A DNA stretch of 64,000 nt, from contig NEWQ02000008.1 in assembly GCA_002869855.2 (NCBI GenBank), forward strand, positions 62,001 to 126,000, given 5' to 3'. Shown in pieces: positions 43,677 through 52,325 of this stretch. The position numbers were made by a program, and so were the translations under genes. Every line of letters begins with the position of its first letter. Position 1 is the first letter of the stretch. Source of the DNA: Nitrospira sp. CG24D (GTDB lineage: Bacteria > Nitrospirota > Nitrospiria > Nitrospirales > Nitrospiraceae). The notes under the pieces are model-generated. The model made no database searches and had not been told where the DNA came from. It saw nothing but the letters and a program-made list of their open reading frames with translations.

Positions 43677-44258
43677 ATGAGATCACGTCCTATGCTTAGA
43701 ATTCGTATGAGGCCATATCGCTCTGCCGCTGTCCTGGCTTTGCTTCTAGCAGCGCTGGTAGTGACCTGGGGAGGGGAGGGGAGTGTTGCCTGGGCTGAGC
43801 ATAGGGTCTCAACTGGACAGGGAGGAATCGCTGCCAATCAGGCGGTTGCCAGCCAGCCTAAGACTCGACCAGCTGACTCAGCTCGAAAAGATATGGGGAT
43901 TTCCAAAAAACAGCGAGCTGGGCAGAACCCTTCGGTCGGAAAAGCCATGAGGCCGACAAAGGAACGGTCCGCCCGCCGAGCGCATCGCCGAGCACGAGCA
44001 GCCAAACCATTCAGGCCTCAGGCCACGCTCACTCCGAAGCCTGACGTGTCCTATCATGGCATGTTCCAGCAGCCGCAGCGGTATACCCCGCATTACGAGC
44101 ATGGCAAGGGAGGGGTTCCAAACCCGAATGCCGGCGCGCTGCTTCATGAGCACTTCCAAGAACTCGATAAGAATCGAGACGGCTCGATCGATCCGTTTGA
44201 GCGGGCCTTGGGCCGGCTCGATCTTGATCGCGATCTCGCTGATCACCAGTGGCAGTAA
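43677..44258 (+). CDS. Exported basic protein with a C-terminal EF-hand
   Basis: A 193-residue protein with a signal peptide (YRSAAVLALLLAALVVTWGG) ending near SVAWA. The middle (50-130) is Lys/Arg/Ala-rich and probably disordered. The C-terminus has one canonical EF-hand loop, DKNRDGSIDPFE, followed by a second Asp-rich stretch (LDLDRDLAD). It may bind calcium in the periplasm. Several start codons occur (43677, 43692, 43707); the first is used. Function unknown. Confidence 0.6.
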   Translation: MRSRPMLRIRMRPYRSAAVLALLLAALVVTWGGEGSVAWAEHRVSTGQGGIAANQAVASQPKTRPADSARKDMGISKKQRAGQNPSVGKAMRPTKERSARRAHRRARAAKPFRPQATLTPKPDVSYHGMFQQPQRYTPHYEHGKGGVPNPNAGALLHEHFQELDKNRDGSIDPFERALGRLDLDRDLADHQWQ

Positions 44259-44346
44259 ATCTGTCAATCTGCAGATACTTCAGGAAAGTCTTCCGGCCAC
44301 CGATAGAGGCACTAGGTATGTGTAGTAGGCAGACAGGGAGGGATGG

Positions 44347-44583
44347 ATGCGGACCGGACTCTGTGTGGCGTTACTCATCAGTTTCGGGTGTGCCGGAACT
44401 CCCCCCACCTCGACCGACAACCTGACGGAGACCTCTCACCAAGATCCGTGCCCCTCTCGCCTGCAACAGCCTCAGCGTGACAATATCCCCGGGCGCTCCT
44501 GCCGCGCTCAGCCTGTCTGGTGGAATGACGTCGGTGACGCACTCAGTGGCGCTGCCATGGCGGTTCGACTCCCACGCCCATAG
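44347..44583 (+). CDS. Possible small lipoprotein
   Basis: A 78-residue ORF with MRTGLCVALLISFGCAGT, which fits a lipoprotein signal (lipobox ISFGC). GGGAGGG lies just upstream. The mature part is polar and Pro/Ser/Thr-rich, with two Cys residues. No homologue recognised. Confidence 0.4.
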   Translation: MRTGLCVALLISFGCAGTPPTSTDNLTETSHQDPCPSRLQQPQRDNIPGRSCRAQPVWWNDVGDALSGAAMAVRLPRP

Positions 44584-44803
44584 GGTTACCGGCAGATCTG
44601 TCTGGTCAGATTAGAGTCTTTCTCCTGGGCATACACCCTCTGAATTTAGTCAGCTGTTCTCATTCATCTTCAGCTATCCACATCCAGATACCAACCCGTT
44701 CCGTACCGCTTCATAGCGATGGAGCGCGGCTCTTGTAAGAAACCGGCCGTGGCGCCGACTATGCTGGCAGGCTGCTCCATTGACAGACCTGAGAGGAGTC
44801 CCC

Positions 44804-44827
44804 ATGATATCGAAGAAGCCGCTATGA
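44804..44827 (+). CDS. Possible 7-residue leader peptide coupled to TVP38
   Basis: ATG at 44804 opens a tiny frame (MISKKPL) with a strong GAGAGGAG about 6 bases before it. Its TGA (44825-44827) overlaps the ATG of the TVP38 gene (44824) as ATGA. The larger gene itself has only a poor ribosome site, so the peptide could deliver ribosomes to it. Confidence 0.4.
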   Translation: MISKKPL

Positions 44828-45537
44828 CCAGCCAAGCGCCGACGACCAACCCATCCCAGCAACCGAACGGAAGCAAGTTTGCCATAATGGCTGGCATCGT
44901 CGTGGCCATGGGATTGTTTTTCTATTCCGATCTGGGCCGGTTGCTGTCTCTCGACGCATTGAAAAGCAATCGTGATCATTTGCTGGTCTTCACGGAGGCG
45001 AACTACGCGACGGCTGTCGGTCTCTTTATCTTTGCCTATATCGTGGTGACGGGTTTGTCCCTGCCTGGAGCCGTGATTCTGACGTTGGCCGGGGGATTTC
45101 TGTTTGGCAGTGTTTTCGGCACGCTCTTTGTGAACCTTGGGGCGACGACCGGGGCGACGCTGGCTTTTTTAACGGCGCGCTATCTGTTGCGCGATTGGGT
45201 GGAGCAGAAGTTCGGGAAGTGGCTGGAACCTGTTCAGCAGGGCTTTGCCAATAATGCATTCAGTTATCTGATGACATTGCGTCTGATTCCCCTATTTCCG
45301 TTCTTTGTGATCAACCTCGTCTCCGGTCTGACGCGCATGAATGTCGGGACCTATGTCGCGGCGACGGCTCTGGGTATCATTCCCGGTTCGTTCGTCTATG
45401 CCTATGCCGGCCGGCAGTTGGGAACGATCAATTCGCTGAAGGAAATCGCCTCGCCGAATGTGATTGGGGCTTTTGTCTTGTTGGGGCTGTTGGCCCTCAT
45501 CCCGACGGTCTATAAGAAATTCAGAGGAGCGCGGTGA
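44824..45537 (+). CDS. TVP38/TMEM64 (DedA-superfamily) membrane protein
   Basis: A 237-residue integral membrane protein of the SNARE-associated/VTT fold, with about five hydrophobic segments. The family core FIFAYIVVTGLSLPGAVILTLAGGFLFGSVFGTLFVNLGATTGATLAF and the motif RLIPLFPFFVINLVSGLTRM are both clear. VTT proteins are implicated in lipid scrambling or small-solute transport. It is followed with overlapping stop and start by a MerA-like flavoprotein, a pairing common in many bacteria. Confidence 0.88.
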   Translation: MTSQAPTTNPSQQPNGSKFAIMAGIVVAMGLFFYSDLGRLLSLDALKSNRDHLLVFTEANYATAVGLFIFAYIVVTGLSLPGAVILTLAGGFLFGSVFGTLFVNLGATTGATLAFLTARYLLRDWVEQKFGKWLEPVQQGFANNAFSYLMTLRLIPLFPFFVINLVSGLTRMNVGTYVAATALGIIPGSFVYAYAGRQLGTINSLKEIASPNVIGAFVLLGLLALIPTVYKKFRGAR

Positions 45538-47090
45538 TGAGTCAGCATGATGAGAGCGTGATGCTGCCGGACGATGAGCATAATCAGCGGCTTGTCGCCA
45601 ATGTGCATCCTTCCGATTGGGTCAATCCGGAGCCTTCCGGTCGCTATAACATTGTGGTTATCGGAGCCGGGACAGCCGGTCTGATCACGGCTGTCATCGC
45701 CGCGAGCTTGGGCGCGAAGGTCGCGCTGATCGAAAAGCATCTGATGGGTGGAGATTGTCTGAATGTAGGCTGCGTACCGTCAAAGGGAGTCATTCGCGCC
45801 GCGCGGGCCTGGGCTGATCTCAGGAAGGCCGAGGAATTCGGTATTCATATTCCACCCGGTGTGAGGTACGACTTCGGAGCTGCGATGGCTCGGATGCGCA
45901 AACTGCGGGCCCGGATCAGCCACAACGACTCGGCACAGCGCTATAGCAAGTTGGGTGTCGATATCTACATCGGCAGCGGATGGTTCACCGGCCGTGATTC
46001 GATTCAGGTCGAAGGGCCGGCCGGTAATCGCACGCTCAGCTTTGTGAAGGCGGCGATTTGCACGGGTGCGCGCGCGTCGGCGCCTCCGATAGCAGGTTTA
46101 CAAGAGGCGGGATATCTCACCAACGAGACGGTATTCTCGCTAACGAAATTGCCGCTGCGCCTCGGCGTGATCGGCGCGGGGCCGATCGGGTGCGAGTTAG
46201 CGCAATCGTTTGCCCGGTTTGGGAGTCAGGTGAATCTGATCGAAGCTCAGCATGGCATCATGCCGAATGAAGACCGCGATGCGGCGCAGATCGTGGAACA
46301 GCAGATGGCGAAGGAGGGGGTGCATCTCCTCTGTTGCGGCAAAGATCTGAAGGTCAGCAAGGTAGACGGCGGGAAACGTCTTACGGTTGATTCCCATGGC
46401 CGGCAGTACGACGTGGAGGTTGATGAAATCCTGGTGGGCGTCGGTCGCACTCCGAATGTGGAGGGGCTGGGGCTGGAAGCGATCGGGGTCGAGTTCGACA
46501 AGAACGGTGTGAAGGTGAATGCCCGGCTGCAGACCAGCAACCCACGCATCTTCGCGGCGGGGGATGTCTGTTCCCGCTACAAGTTTACCCACGCCGCCGA
46601 TGCGATGGCGCAGATCGTGATCCAGAATGCCCTGTTTCCCCATCCCTTCGGTTTAGGCTATGCCAGCGTGGATTCGCTGATCATGCCCTGGTGTACCTTC
46701 ACGGAACCGGAGATTGCCCATGTCGGGATGTATGAGAAAGATGCGAAGGAGAAAGGGCTCGAGGTCGAAACCTATACGTTCAAGCTGGATGAAGTCGATC
46801 GTGCCATCCTTGACGGCGAAGACGAAGGATTTGCGCGGGTCCACATTCAAAAGGGTTCGGACAAGATCCTGGGAGCGACGATTGTGGCAGCGCATGCCGG
46901 CGAGATGATCAGTGAATTCTCCGTATTGATGAAAGCCGGACTCGGGGCAAAGACGATTGCCGGAACTATTCATCCTTATCCCACGCAGGCGGAGGTCAAT
47001 AAGAAAGTGGTGAATCTCTGGCGCAAGGCGCACTTCACGCAGGCGACCAGGGATTGGCTCATCAAACTCTTTGCCTGGATGAGGCGGTAG
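45537..47090 (+). CDS. MerA-like pyridine nucleotide-disulfide oxidoreductase
   Basis: A 517-residue FAD-dependent class I oxidoreductase. NIVVIGAGTAGLITAVIAASLGAKVALIEKHLMGGDCLNVGCVPSKG holds the FAD site and redox Cys pair (DCLNVGC); the NAD(P) site is GVIGAGPIGCELAQSFARFGS; the C-terminal GTIHPYPTQAEVNKKV supplies the catalytic His-Glu region. It lacks the N-terminal HMA domain and the C-terminal Cys pair of mercuric reductase, so mercury reduction is unlikely. TGATG overlap with the TVP38 gene shows coupling; the two probably act together on an unknown substrate. Confidence 0.85.
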   Translation: MSQHDESVMLPDDEHNQRLVANVHPSDWVNPEPSGRYNIVVIGAGTAGLITAVIAASLGAKVALIEKHLMGGDCLNVGCVPSKGVIRAARAWADLRKAEEFGIHIPPGVRYDFGAAMARMRKLRARISHNDSAQRYSKLGVDIYIGSGWFTGRDSIQVEGPAGNRTLSFVKAAICTGARASAPPIAGLQEAGYLTNETVFSLTKLPLRLGVIGAGPIGCELAQSFARFGSQVNLIEAQHGIMPNEDRDAAQIVEQQMAKEGVHLLCCGKDLKVSKVDGGKRLTVDSHGRQYDVEVDEILVGVGRTPNVEGLGLEAIGVEFDKNGVKVNARLQTSNPRIFAAGDVCSRYKFTHAADAMAQIVIQNALFPHPFGLGYASVDSLIMPWCTFTEPEIAHVGMYEKDAKEKGLEVETYTFKLDEVDRAILDGEDEGFARVHIQKGSDKILGATIVAAHAGEMISEFSVLMKAGLGAKTIAGTIHPYPTQAEVNKKVVNLWRKAHFTQATRDWLIKLFAWMRR

Positions 47091-47102
47091 GGAGGACGCT
47101 GC

Positions 47103-47855
47103 ATGACGGCCCTGCAGAAGATAATAGCCTTCACGGTCCTGGTTGCGGGCAGCCTCGGTGATCAGGTGATGTCCTGGGGGCAATCTGCGCCGGTGATCGA
47201 GGTTGGGAAGTTCTCCTCGGATCAGCCCGGGACAGGTCTTCCCGGCGGCTGGAAGCCTCTGACGTTCAAAAAGATCCCGAAGCAGACGGAGTACGTGCTG
47301 GTGAAAGATGGCGAACAGGTCGTGGTGAAAGCCACGAGTGACGCTTCAGCCTCCGGGCTGACGAAGGAAGTCGCCATCAATCCCAAAGACTATCCCATTG
47401 TCCGCTGGCGTTGGAAAGTCGAGAGTCTGCTCCAGCATAGCGACGTGAGCCGGAAGGACGGGGACGATTACCCGGCGCGGCTCTACATTACGTTTGCCTA
47501 TGACCCGGATCGCGTGAGCTTCGGGAGGAAGTTGAAATACACAGCGGGCCGGGCTCTCTTCGGTGACATTCCCATCGGCGCGTTGAACTATATCTGGGAG
47601 ACAAAGACGCCGGTCGGCACGATTGTCGAGAATGCCTATACGGATTTTGCCCAGATGATTGTGGTCGAAAGCGGGCCGTCCAGAGTCGGGATGTGGGTAG
47701 AAGAGGAGCGGAATATCTATGAAGACTATAAGAAAGCGTTTGGCGGGGAGCCGCCCGTGATCAACGGCGTCGCGATCATGAGTGATACGGACAATACGAA
47801 GGAGCGGGCGGTCGCGTTCTACGGGGATATTGAATTCAGGAAGGCTGCGAAGTAA
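47103..47855 (+). CDS. DUF3047 exported protein
   Basis: A 250-residue protein with an N-terminal signal (LQKIIAFTVLVAGSLG). The body matches DUF3047: LPGGWKPLTFKKIPKQTEYV, YPIVRWRWKVE, DGDDYPARLYITFAYDPD, and NYIWETKTPVG. The fold is probably a jelly-roll-like beta-sandwich in the periplasm; function unknown. It starts 12 bases after the oxidoreductase, so it is the third gene of that operon. A hairpin terminator follows. Confidence 0.85.
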   Translation: MTALQKIIAFTVLVAGSLGDQVMSWGQSAPVIEVGKFSSDQPGTGLPGGWKPLTFKKIPKQTEYVLVKDGEQVVVKATSDASASGLTKEVAINPKDYPIVRWRWKVESLLQHSDVSRKDGDDYPARLYITFAYDPDRVSFGRKLKYTAGRALFGDIPIGALNYIWETKTPVGTIVENAYTDFAQMIVVESGPSRVGMWVEEERNIYEDYKKAFGGEPPVINGVAIMSDTDNTKERAVAFYGDIEFRKAAK

Positions 47856-47871
47856 TCGATAGCCGATTCCG

Positions 47872-47911
47872 GATAAAACAAAGGGGGCCGGCCTGTACAG
47901 GGCCGGCCCCC
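47872..47911. terminator. Bidirectional terminator between convergent genes
   Basis: An 11-bp perfect GC stem (47883-47893 with 47901-47911, loop TGTACAG). On the minus strand it is followed by TTTGTTTTA, a good terminator for the gene at 47959-48363. On the plus strand it follows the DUF3047 gene but lacks a T-run. Confidence 0.75.
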
Positions 47912-47958
47912 CTCGAGGACCGTTCCACACCCGGGTGGGTGCGCGGATTCAAACTTCG

Positions 47959-48363
47959 TTACTGCACGGAATTCGCGAAGCCACCCCGCGTGATTTCGGC
48001 GCGGACCGTGTCCCCGACCTTCTTTTGCTTGATGTGTTTCGTGCCTTGGCCGACGTACAGTTTCACTTGATTGCCTTCGTAGTCTTCGACAATGTACGCA
48101 CTACCATCGACTTGCTTGAGCGTCCCGCCGACGGTCTTCCAGGCCGGGCCCGGCTTCGAGTCATGCTCCCCGCGCTTCGGGGCTTGGCCGATTTCAGGAA
48201 TGTGGCTGGTGGACGAAGCGGCAGCCGCCGCGGAGGAATGGTGCATGCCGGTGGATTTCTTCTTCGCCTCTTTATCCTTGGCCAACGCCGGCACAGCGGC
48301 CAGCGCCACCATGGCGAGGGAGGCAACAGCGATCATCATGGGGCTCTTCATCTGGCTCTTCAT
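47959..48363 (-). CDS. Exported small protein of unknown function
   Basis: A 134-residue protein with a signal peptide (SPMMIAVASLAMVALAAVPALA). A Lys/Ser/Ala-rich linker is followed by a small beta domain (WKTVGGTLKQVDGSAYIVED, GNQVKLYVGQGTKHI, VGDTVRAEITRGG), which resembles an OB/SH3-like fold. No named family recognised. It may be periplasmic. The ATG at 48363 is used because it places the signal peptide near the N-terminus. Confidence 0.6.
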   Translation of the reverse strand: MKSQMKSPMMIAVASLAMVALAAVPALAKDKEAKKKSTGMHHSSAAAAASSTSHIPEIGQAPKRGEHDSKPGPAWKTVGGTLKQVDGSAYIVEDYEGNQVKLYVGQGTKHIKQKKVGDTVRAEITRGGFANSVQ

Positions 48364-48604
48364 CGACAACCTCCTTAGAAATGAACGGTGCATAGGTCTT
48401 GGTTGCCAATACAGCAAGGCACATGCCGAAGCGGGCCATTAAAGACCTGCTGGAAAAACGAGAGGTTAGGATGTGTTTCTAAGGTCGGACACGTAGACCG
48501 TATGATGAGAGGAGAAAAAATGGCGGTAGCCTGTGCAAATCTGATCAGGATCACAGCATCTGGCACCGGTCTGCGGGTGTTTGACCGGATGGGGAGATAG
48601 TCGA

Positions 48605-49585
48605 ATGCCTGCCCTTCGAACCCTCTTTGCTCCGGTCCGTAACCTTGTTCGGGGCAGACCGCTGCTGGCGGTGTTTCAGGTGTGTCTGCGCTGCAACTCA
48701 AATTGCGGGTACTGCAATCTGCCGCTCAATCAAGGCCGGTATGAACTGACGAGGGATGAGATCAGGCGGGTCTTCGCCGGGCTGTATCGGGAAGGCGTTC
48801 GCGTGGTCTTTCTCCAGGGCGGGGAGCCGTTGCTCCGTCGCGACCTGCCGGAGATTATCGAGGATCTTGCCGGACTAGGCTTTTTCATCACGCTCATCAC
48901 GAACGGCACAAAGTTGACACGACCGTTGCTGGCGGGAATGGCACGGCATCGGGTGACGATTTCTGTGAGTCTGGACACGCTTGATCGGGAGCGCTATCGG
49001 CAAATTCGCGGGGCCGATCAACTCGATCAGGTGCGTGAGGGGATCGCGCTGCTCCGCGAGTATCCCCATCAGAAGTGTCTGGTGTGCATTGTGAGCGAAC
49101 TGAATCGAGCCGAAGTTCCGGCGGTCGTCCGATTTGCAACGGAGCAGGGATTGCTGCCGGTGGTCGGCGCCTATCATTGGGAGGTGGGATTGTACGGGAA
49201 GAAGGATCCGGCGTTGATGTACGAACGGCAGCAGGCCGGCATGGTATTTCAGCAGCTGCTGGACGAGGCGCTGATTCCGGCAGGATCACTGAAACGCTTT
49301 ACGGAAGATAATGTTCGCTGGTTGCAAGGCCAGGATTTGGAGCCCTGTGATGCGGGACGGTACAGCATCGCCATCGACGCGTCCGGCAACGTCGCGCCCT
49401 GTCTCTCCCTGCCCTATTCCGGGAATTTGCTGACGGCGTCCTTGAGCGACATTCTCGCCGGGTTCGATCGAGACACCATTGCGACCTGTTCGGGAAGATC
49501 GTCCTGCAATCGGCTCGACAGCCGGATTATGGGATCGATCGTGCGGCATCCACTCACAGCGCTGCGCACACCGGTGACGGTATGA
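48605..49585 (+). CDS. Radical SAM protein with SPASM-like C-terminus
   Basis: A 326-residue radical SAM enzyme. The cluster motif is CNSNCGYC (CxxxCxxC) in LRCNSNCGYCNLPLNQGRY, followed by VVFLQGGEPLLRRDLPE and LITNGTKLT. The C-terminal part has further Cys residues (EPCDAG, APCLSLPYSGN, TCSGRSSCN) like a reduced SPASM auxiliary-cluster domain. Substrate unknown. The last base triplet overlaps the next gene (ATGA). With DUF547, a diiron protein and a TIGR04283 glycosyltransferase it forms a four-gene row. Confidence 0.85.
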   Translation: MPALRTLFAPVRNLVRGRPLLAVFQVCLRCNSNCGYCNLPLNQGRYELTRDEIRRVFAGLYREGVRVVFLQGGEPLLRRDLPEIIEDLAGLGFFITLITNGTKLTRPLLAGMARHRVTISVSLDTLDRERYRQIRGADQLDQVREGIALLREYPHQKCLVCIVSELNRAEVPAVVRFATEQGLLPVVGAYHWEVGLYGKKDPALMYERQQAGMVFQQLLDEALIPAGSLKRFTEDNVRWLQGQDLEPCDAGRYSIAIDASGNVAPCLSLPYSGNLLTASLSDILAGFDRDTIATCSGRSSCNRLDSRIMGSIVRHPLTALRTPVTV

Positions 49586-50376
49586 TGCTGAGGGCGGCAC
49601 CTATGACCGGACTGGCGGTGGCGCTCGGTCTCATGTTTCTGGCCGGTTGTTCAACGGTGCCCGCAAGCTATGGTCCGGCCAGACCCTTGGCGCCGGGAGA
49701 GTTTTCTCATCAGCCATTCGATCAGGTGCTGCAGTCGCATGTGCAGGACGGGGATGTGGATTATCCGGCCATCCTGGTTGACCCGAGGTTCGTGCAATAT
49801 CTGGAGGACTTGGACCGTGTCGATCCGAATCGTCTGCCGAAAGACGAACAATTGGCGCTCTGGATCAATGCGTATAACGCCTATGCCATCAAGGGGATTC
49901 TGGACGGCTATTCTCCCGGGACGTGGGTCGGGCGGTATCGGTACTTTATCGGGCGGACCTATCGCATGGGAGGGGCCTCCCTCAATCTCTATGATCTGGA
50001 GCGGGACATTCTCATCGCGCAATTTCACGAGCCGCGGATGCATTTTGCCATCGTCTGTGCGTCCGCGTCCTGTCCCAGGTTACAGCCGTGGGTCTATGAA
50101 GGCGCGGAGTTGAGCCGACAGCTCGAGCAAGGCGCCCGCGAGTTCATCAACGATCCCGCCAGGAACCGGTTCGACCGGGCAAACCGGGTTGCCTATCTGT
50201 CAAAAATTTTCGACTGGTTCACGGAAGATTTTGAAGCCAAGGCCGGATCGCTGCAACAGTATGTCGCGCGTTACGTGAGCGACCCCGTGCTCGCGCAGGA
50301 GCTGGCGACGATGCCCTATCGCATCGAGTTTCTCGACTATGATTGGAGCCTGAACGGATCCCCACCACGGAGGTAG
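49582..50376 (+). CDS. DUF547 lipoprotein
   Basis: A 264-residue lipoprotein (signal LAVALGLMFLAGC; lipobox LAGC) with the DUF547 domain: LALWINAYNAYAIKGILDGY, LNLYDLERDILIAQFHEPRMHFAIVCASASCPRL and FDWFTEDFE. DUF547 proteins are related to cysteine-protease-like folds by motif (Cys, His), but activity is unknown. Its start overlaps the radical SAM stop by 4 bases. Confidence 0.87.
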   Translation: MMLRAAPMTGLAVALGLMFLAGCSTVPASYGPARPLAPGEFSHQPFDQVLQSHVQDGDVDYPAILVDPRFVQYLEDLDRVDPNRLPKDEQLALWINAYNAYAIKGILDGYSPGTWVGRYRYFIGRTYRMGGASLNLYDLERDILIAQFHEPRMHFAIVCASASCPRLQPWVYEGAELSRQLEQGAREFINDPARNRFDRANRVAYLSKIFDWFTEDFEAKAGSLQQYVARYVSDPVLAQELATMPYRIEFLDYDWSLNGSPPRR

Positions 50377-50379
50377 CCT

Positions 50380-51066
50380 GTGCTGGTACGTTCTGATGAA
50401 AAAGTGCCGATCGCGCGGCTGCTGACGTTTCTCGAACATGGTGAACGGATGGCGCACGACTGTGCGCACGCGCAGGCTGTCTTGGCGCCGGACACGCAGT
50501 CGCGCCGGTTCCTCCTCAGCCAGGCCCGGCAGGAGGCGGCGCATGCGTTCGTGTTTCAGGGGGCGATTGCCTGGCTCGCGCCCAGACACCTGGGCGATGC
50601 GCCGTTTCTTCCGGCATTGGAAGCGTATCGGAAGATGCTTGATGATGCGCTGGCCCGCCAGGACCTGCTCGAAACGTTTCTGGCCGAGCAGGTCATTCTC
50701 GAAGGACTGGGAGAGGCGATTTTGACACGCATCGAGGAAGGGCTGGTGAAACGGGCGGCACCGTTCGGGCGGCTGCGGCGCATCCTGCTACAGCAAGAAG
50801 AAGCCCATCATGGTTTCGGCCGTCGTATGCTGGAACGGGCGATGGCTGACGGTCGTATCGATGCAGAGACCCTGAGCCGCCGTGCGCAGGACTATCTTGC
50901 GCTTACCGATGAAATGGTGCTGACGCTCAGCGATTTGTTCGAAACGATCGCCGAAGATCCCGCAGTCTGGGCACAGGATGTCCGGAAGTTTCTGCCGGAG
51001 TGGTTGAGTGGAGAGGCATTGTCGGCGGTTAGCGGTCAGCTTTCAGTCTCCAAGGCCCAAGGGTGA
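50380..51066 (+). CDS. Ferritin-like diiron protein
   Basis: A 228-residue all-helical protein. The four-helix-bundle ligands are visible as RQEAAHAFVF (ExxH), AEQVILEGLGE (Glu) and QQEEAHHGFG (ExxH), so it should carry a di-iron or similar centre. Substrate unknown. The start is GTG at 50380 with GGAGG at good spacing, 3 bases after the DUF547 gene. The last 14 codons (SAVSGQLSVSKAQG) run into a short-repeat region and look like an extended, non-conserved tail. Confidence 0.65.
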   Translation: MLVRSDEKVPIARLLTFLEHGERMAHDCAHAQAVLAPDTQSRRFLLSQARQEAAHAFVFQGAIAWLAPRHLGDAPFLPALEAYRKMLDDALARQDLLETFLAEQVILEGLGEAILTRIEEGLVKRAAPFGRLRRILLQQEEAHHGFGRRMLERAMADGRIDAETLSRRAQDYLALTDEMVLTLSDLFETIAEDPAVWAQDVRKFLPEWLSGEALSAVSGQLSVSKAQG

Positions 51067-51100
51067 GTAGCTGAAAACTGACGGCAGAGGGCTACGGCGT

Positions 51101-51778
51101 ATGATCTCCGTTATCATCCCAGCGTACAACGAAGAGCAGGCATTGCCGGCGACACTCCGTGCTCTTTTTGCACAGCAAGGGAGCTACGAAGCCATCGTCG
51201 TTGACGGTGGAAGTTGTGATCGAACGGTTGGGGTTGCCCGTTCATTTCCAGCGGTGGAGGTCATCACGGCTTCCAAAGGTCGCGCCGTCCAAATGAATGC
51301 CGGCGCCAAGCTAGCGACCGGCGAATGGCTGCTCTTTCTCCACGCCGATACGGTCTTGCCGCCTGATGCCATCCAGCGATTGATCGGTATGGAGTTGGAT
51401 GCCGCCGTCCAGGCCGGTGGGTTTATGCATCAGTTTTCGGGTGACGACTGGCGGTTGAAGGTGATTTCATTTTTGGACAACTTCCGCTGTATCCGCAGCC
51501 GGATCATCTACGGTGACCAGGCGCTCTTTGTCCGCCGCGCCCTGTTTGAGCAACTCGGTGGATTTCCTAACCAGCCGATCCTTGAAGACGTCGCCTTCTG
51601 TGAGCGGCTGATCAAGGTCACGACTCCGCTGTTGCTCTCTCCGCCCGTCGTCACCGACGCGCGTAAGTTTTTGAAAATGGGTGTCTGGAGGAGCTTTATC
51701 CGTGTGCTCCTGATCATTCTTCATGTGGAGTTCCGTCTGCCGGTTCTTCCGCGAGCTTTCTTCCAGGATGTCCGCTAG
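51101..51778 (+). CDS. TIGR04283-type glycosyltransferase (family 2)
   Basis: A 225-residue GT-A fold glycosyltransferase: ISVIIPAYNEEQALPATLRAL, the acceptor loop ASKGRAVQMNAGAKLATGEWLLFLHADT (with the DxD-like HAD), and EDVAFCERL. The KGRAVQMNAG motif is that of the TIGR04283 group, called rSAM/selenodomain-associated transferase 2 and later arsenosugar-biosynthesis glycosyltransferase. The radical SAM gene upstream fits that association. It ends 3 bases before a decayed repeat. Confidence 0.85.
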   Translation: MISVIIPAYNEEQALPATLRALFAQQGSYEAIVVDGGSCDRTVGVARSFPAVEVITASKGRAVQMNAGAKLATGEWLLFLHADTVLPPDAIQRLIGMELDAAVQAGGFMHQFSGDDWRLKVISFLDNFRCIRSRIIYGDQALFVRRALFEQLGGFPNQPILEDVAFCERLIKVTTPLLLSPPVVTDARKFLKMGVWRSFIRVLLIILHVEFRLPVLPRAFFQDVR

Positions 51779-51780
51779 CA

Positions 51781-51820
51781 AGATGCTGGAAAAGTGCGCC
51801 AGCGGCATCCCCTCGATGCT
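51781..51820 (-). repeat. Decayed half-copy of the CPBP-flanking repeat element
   Basis: AAGTGCGCCAGCGGC followed by a CTCG stretch matches the end of the element at 59840-59961 read in reverse (AAGTCCGCCAGCGGC then TCTCG), preceded by an ATGCTGGAA resembling the terminal repeat. The rest of the element is missing. Confidence 0.5.
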
Positions 51821-51968
51821 GCATAAATTCTAGACAGAATCCAAACAGCCTGATAGATAAGGCTGTCGTCTGGCTCGCTCTTGCTGCTGCAAAGCGGTGT
51901 CAACCGACCGGTGTGCCATGCGTTGATAAGGGCTAAGGAGACTCACTCTTTCATCTCTTAAGGAGGCA

Positions 51969-52301
51969 ATGATGATGAAGCCGATGCTGCTTGCGATGTG
52001 TGGATTGATCCTTGGTTTCAGCGGGATGGCGTCTGTCCAAGCCGAAACGCCGGTGATTGACCAGCGTCAGGCCAATCAAGAGAAGCGGATCGATCAGGGC
52101 ATTGCCAGTGGTCAATTGAATGAGCGTGAAGCCAATCGATTGAACACGCAACAGGAGCACGTCAATAAGGTGGAAGATAAGGCAAAAGCCGATGGTGTCG
52201 TGACGAAGGGCGAACGGGCCAGGATCGATCGCGCCCAGGACCGCGCATCGCGCCACATTGCGCGTGAGAAGCATGATGCCCAGGGCAAGCGGCATCGCTA
52301 G
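51969..52301 (+). CDS. Exported Gln/Lys-rich helical protein
   Basis: A 110-residue protein with a signal peptide (PMLLAMCGLILGFSGMASVQA). The mature part is charged and alpha-helical with paired segments (RQANQEKRIDQGIASGQLNE, REANRLNTQQEHVNKVEDK, ADGVVTKGERARIDRAQDR), suggesting an internal repeat of about 25 residues. Homologous small periplasmic proteins occur widely but have no assigned role. AAGGAGG precedes the ATG. A terminator follows at 52326. Confidence 0.65.
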   Translation: MMMKPMLLAMCGLILGFSGMASVQAETPVIDQRQANQEKRIDQGIASGQLNEREANRLNTQQEHVNKVEDKAKADGVVTKGERARIDRAQDRASRHIAREKHDAQGKRHR

Positions 52302-52325
52302 ACGCCTGGGGGCAGGCGCAACACC

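Noticed and set aside
45537..47090. Mercury resistance (merA)
   Set aside because: The oxidoreductase lacks the HMA domain and C-terminal Cys pair, and no merR, merT or merP is nearby.
47940..47960. Possible tRNA T-arm (GGATTCAAACTTC)
   Set aside because: No matching acceptor, D or anticodon stems surround it; it lies at the end of a coding gene.
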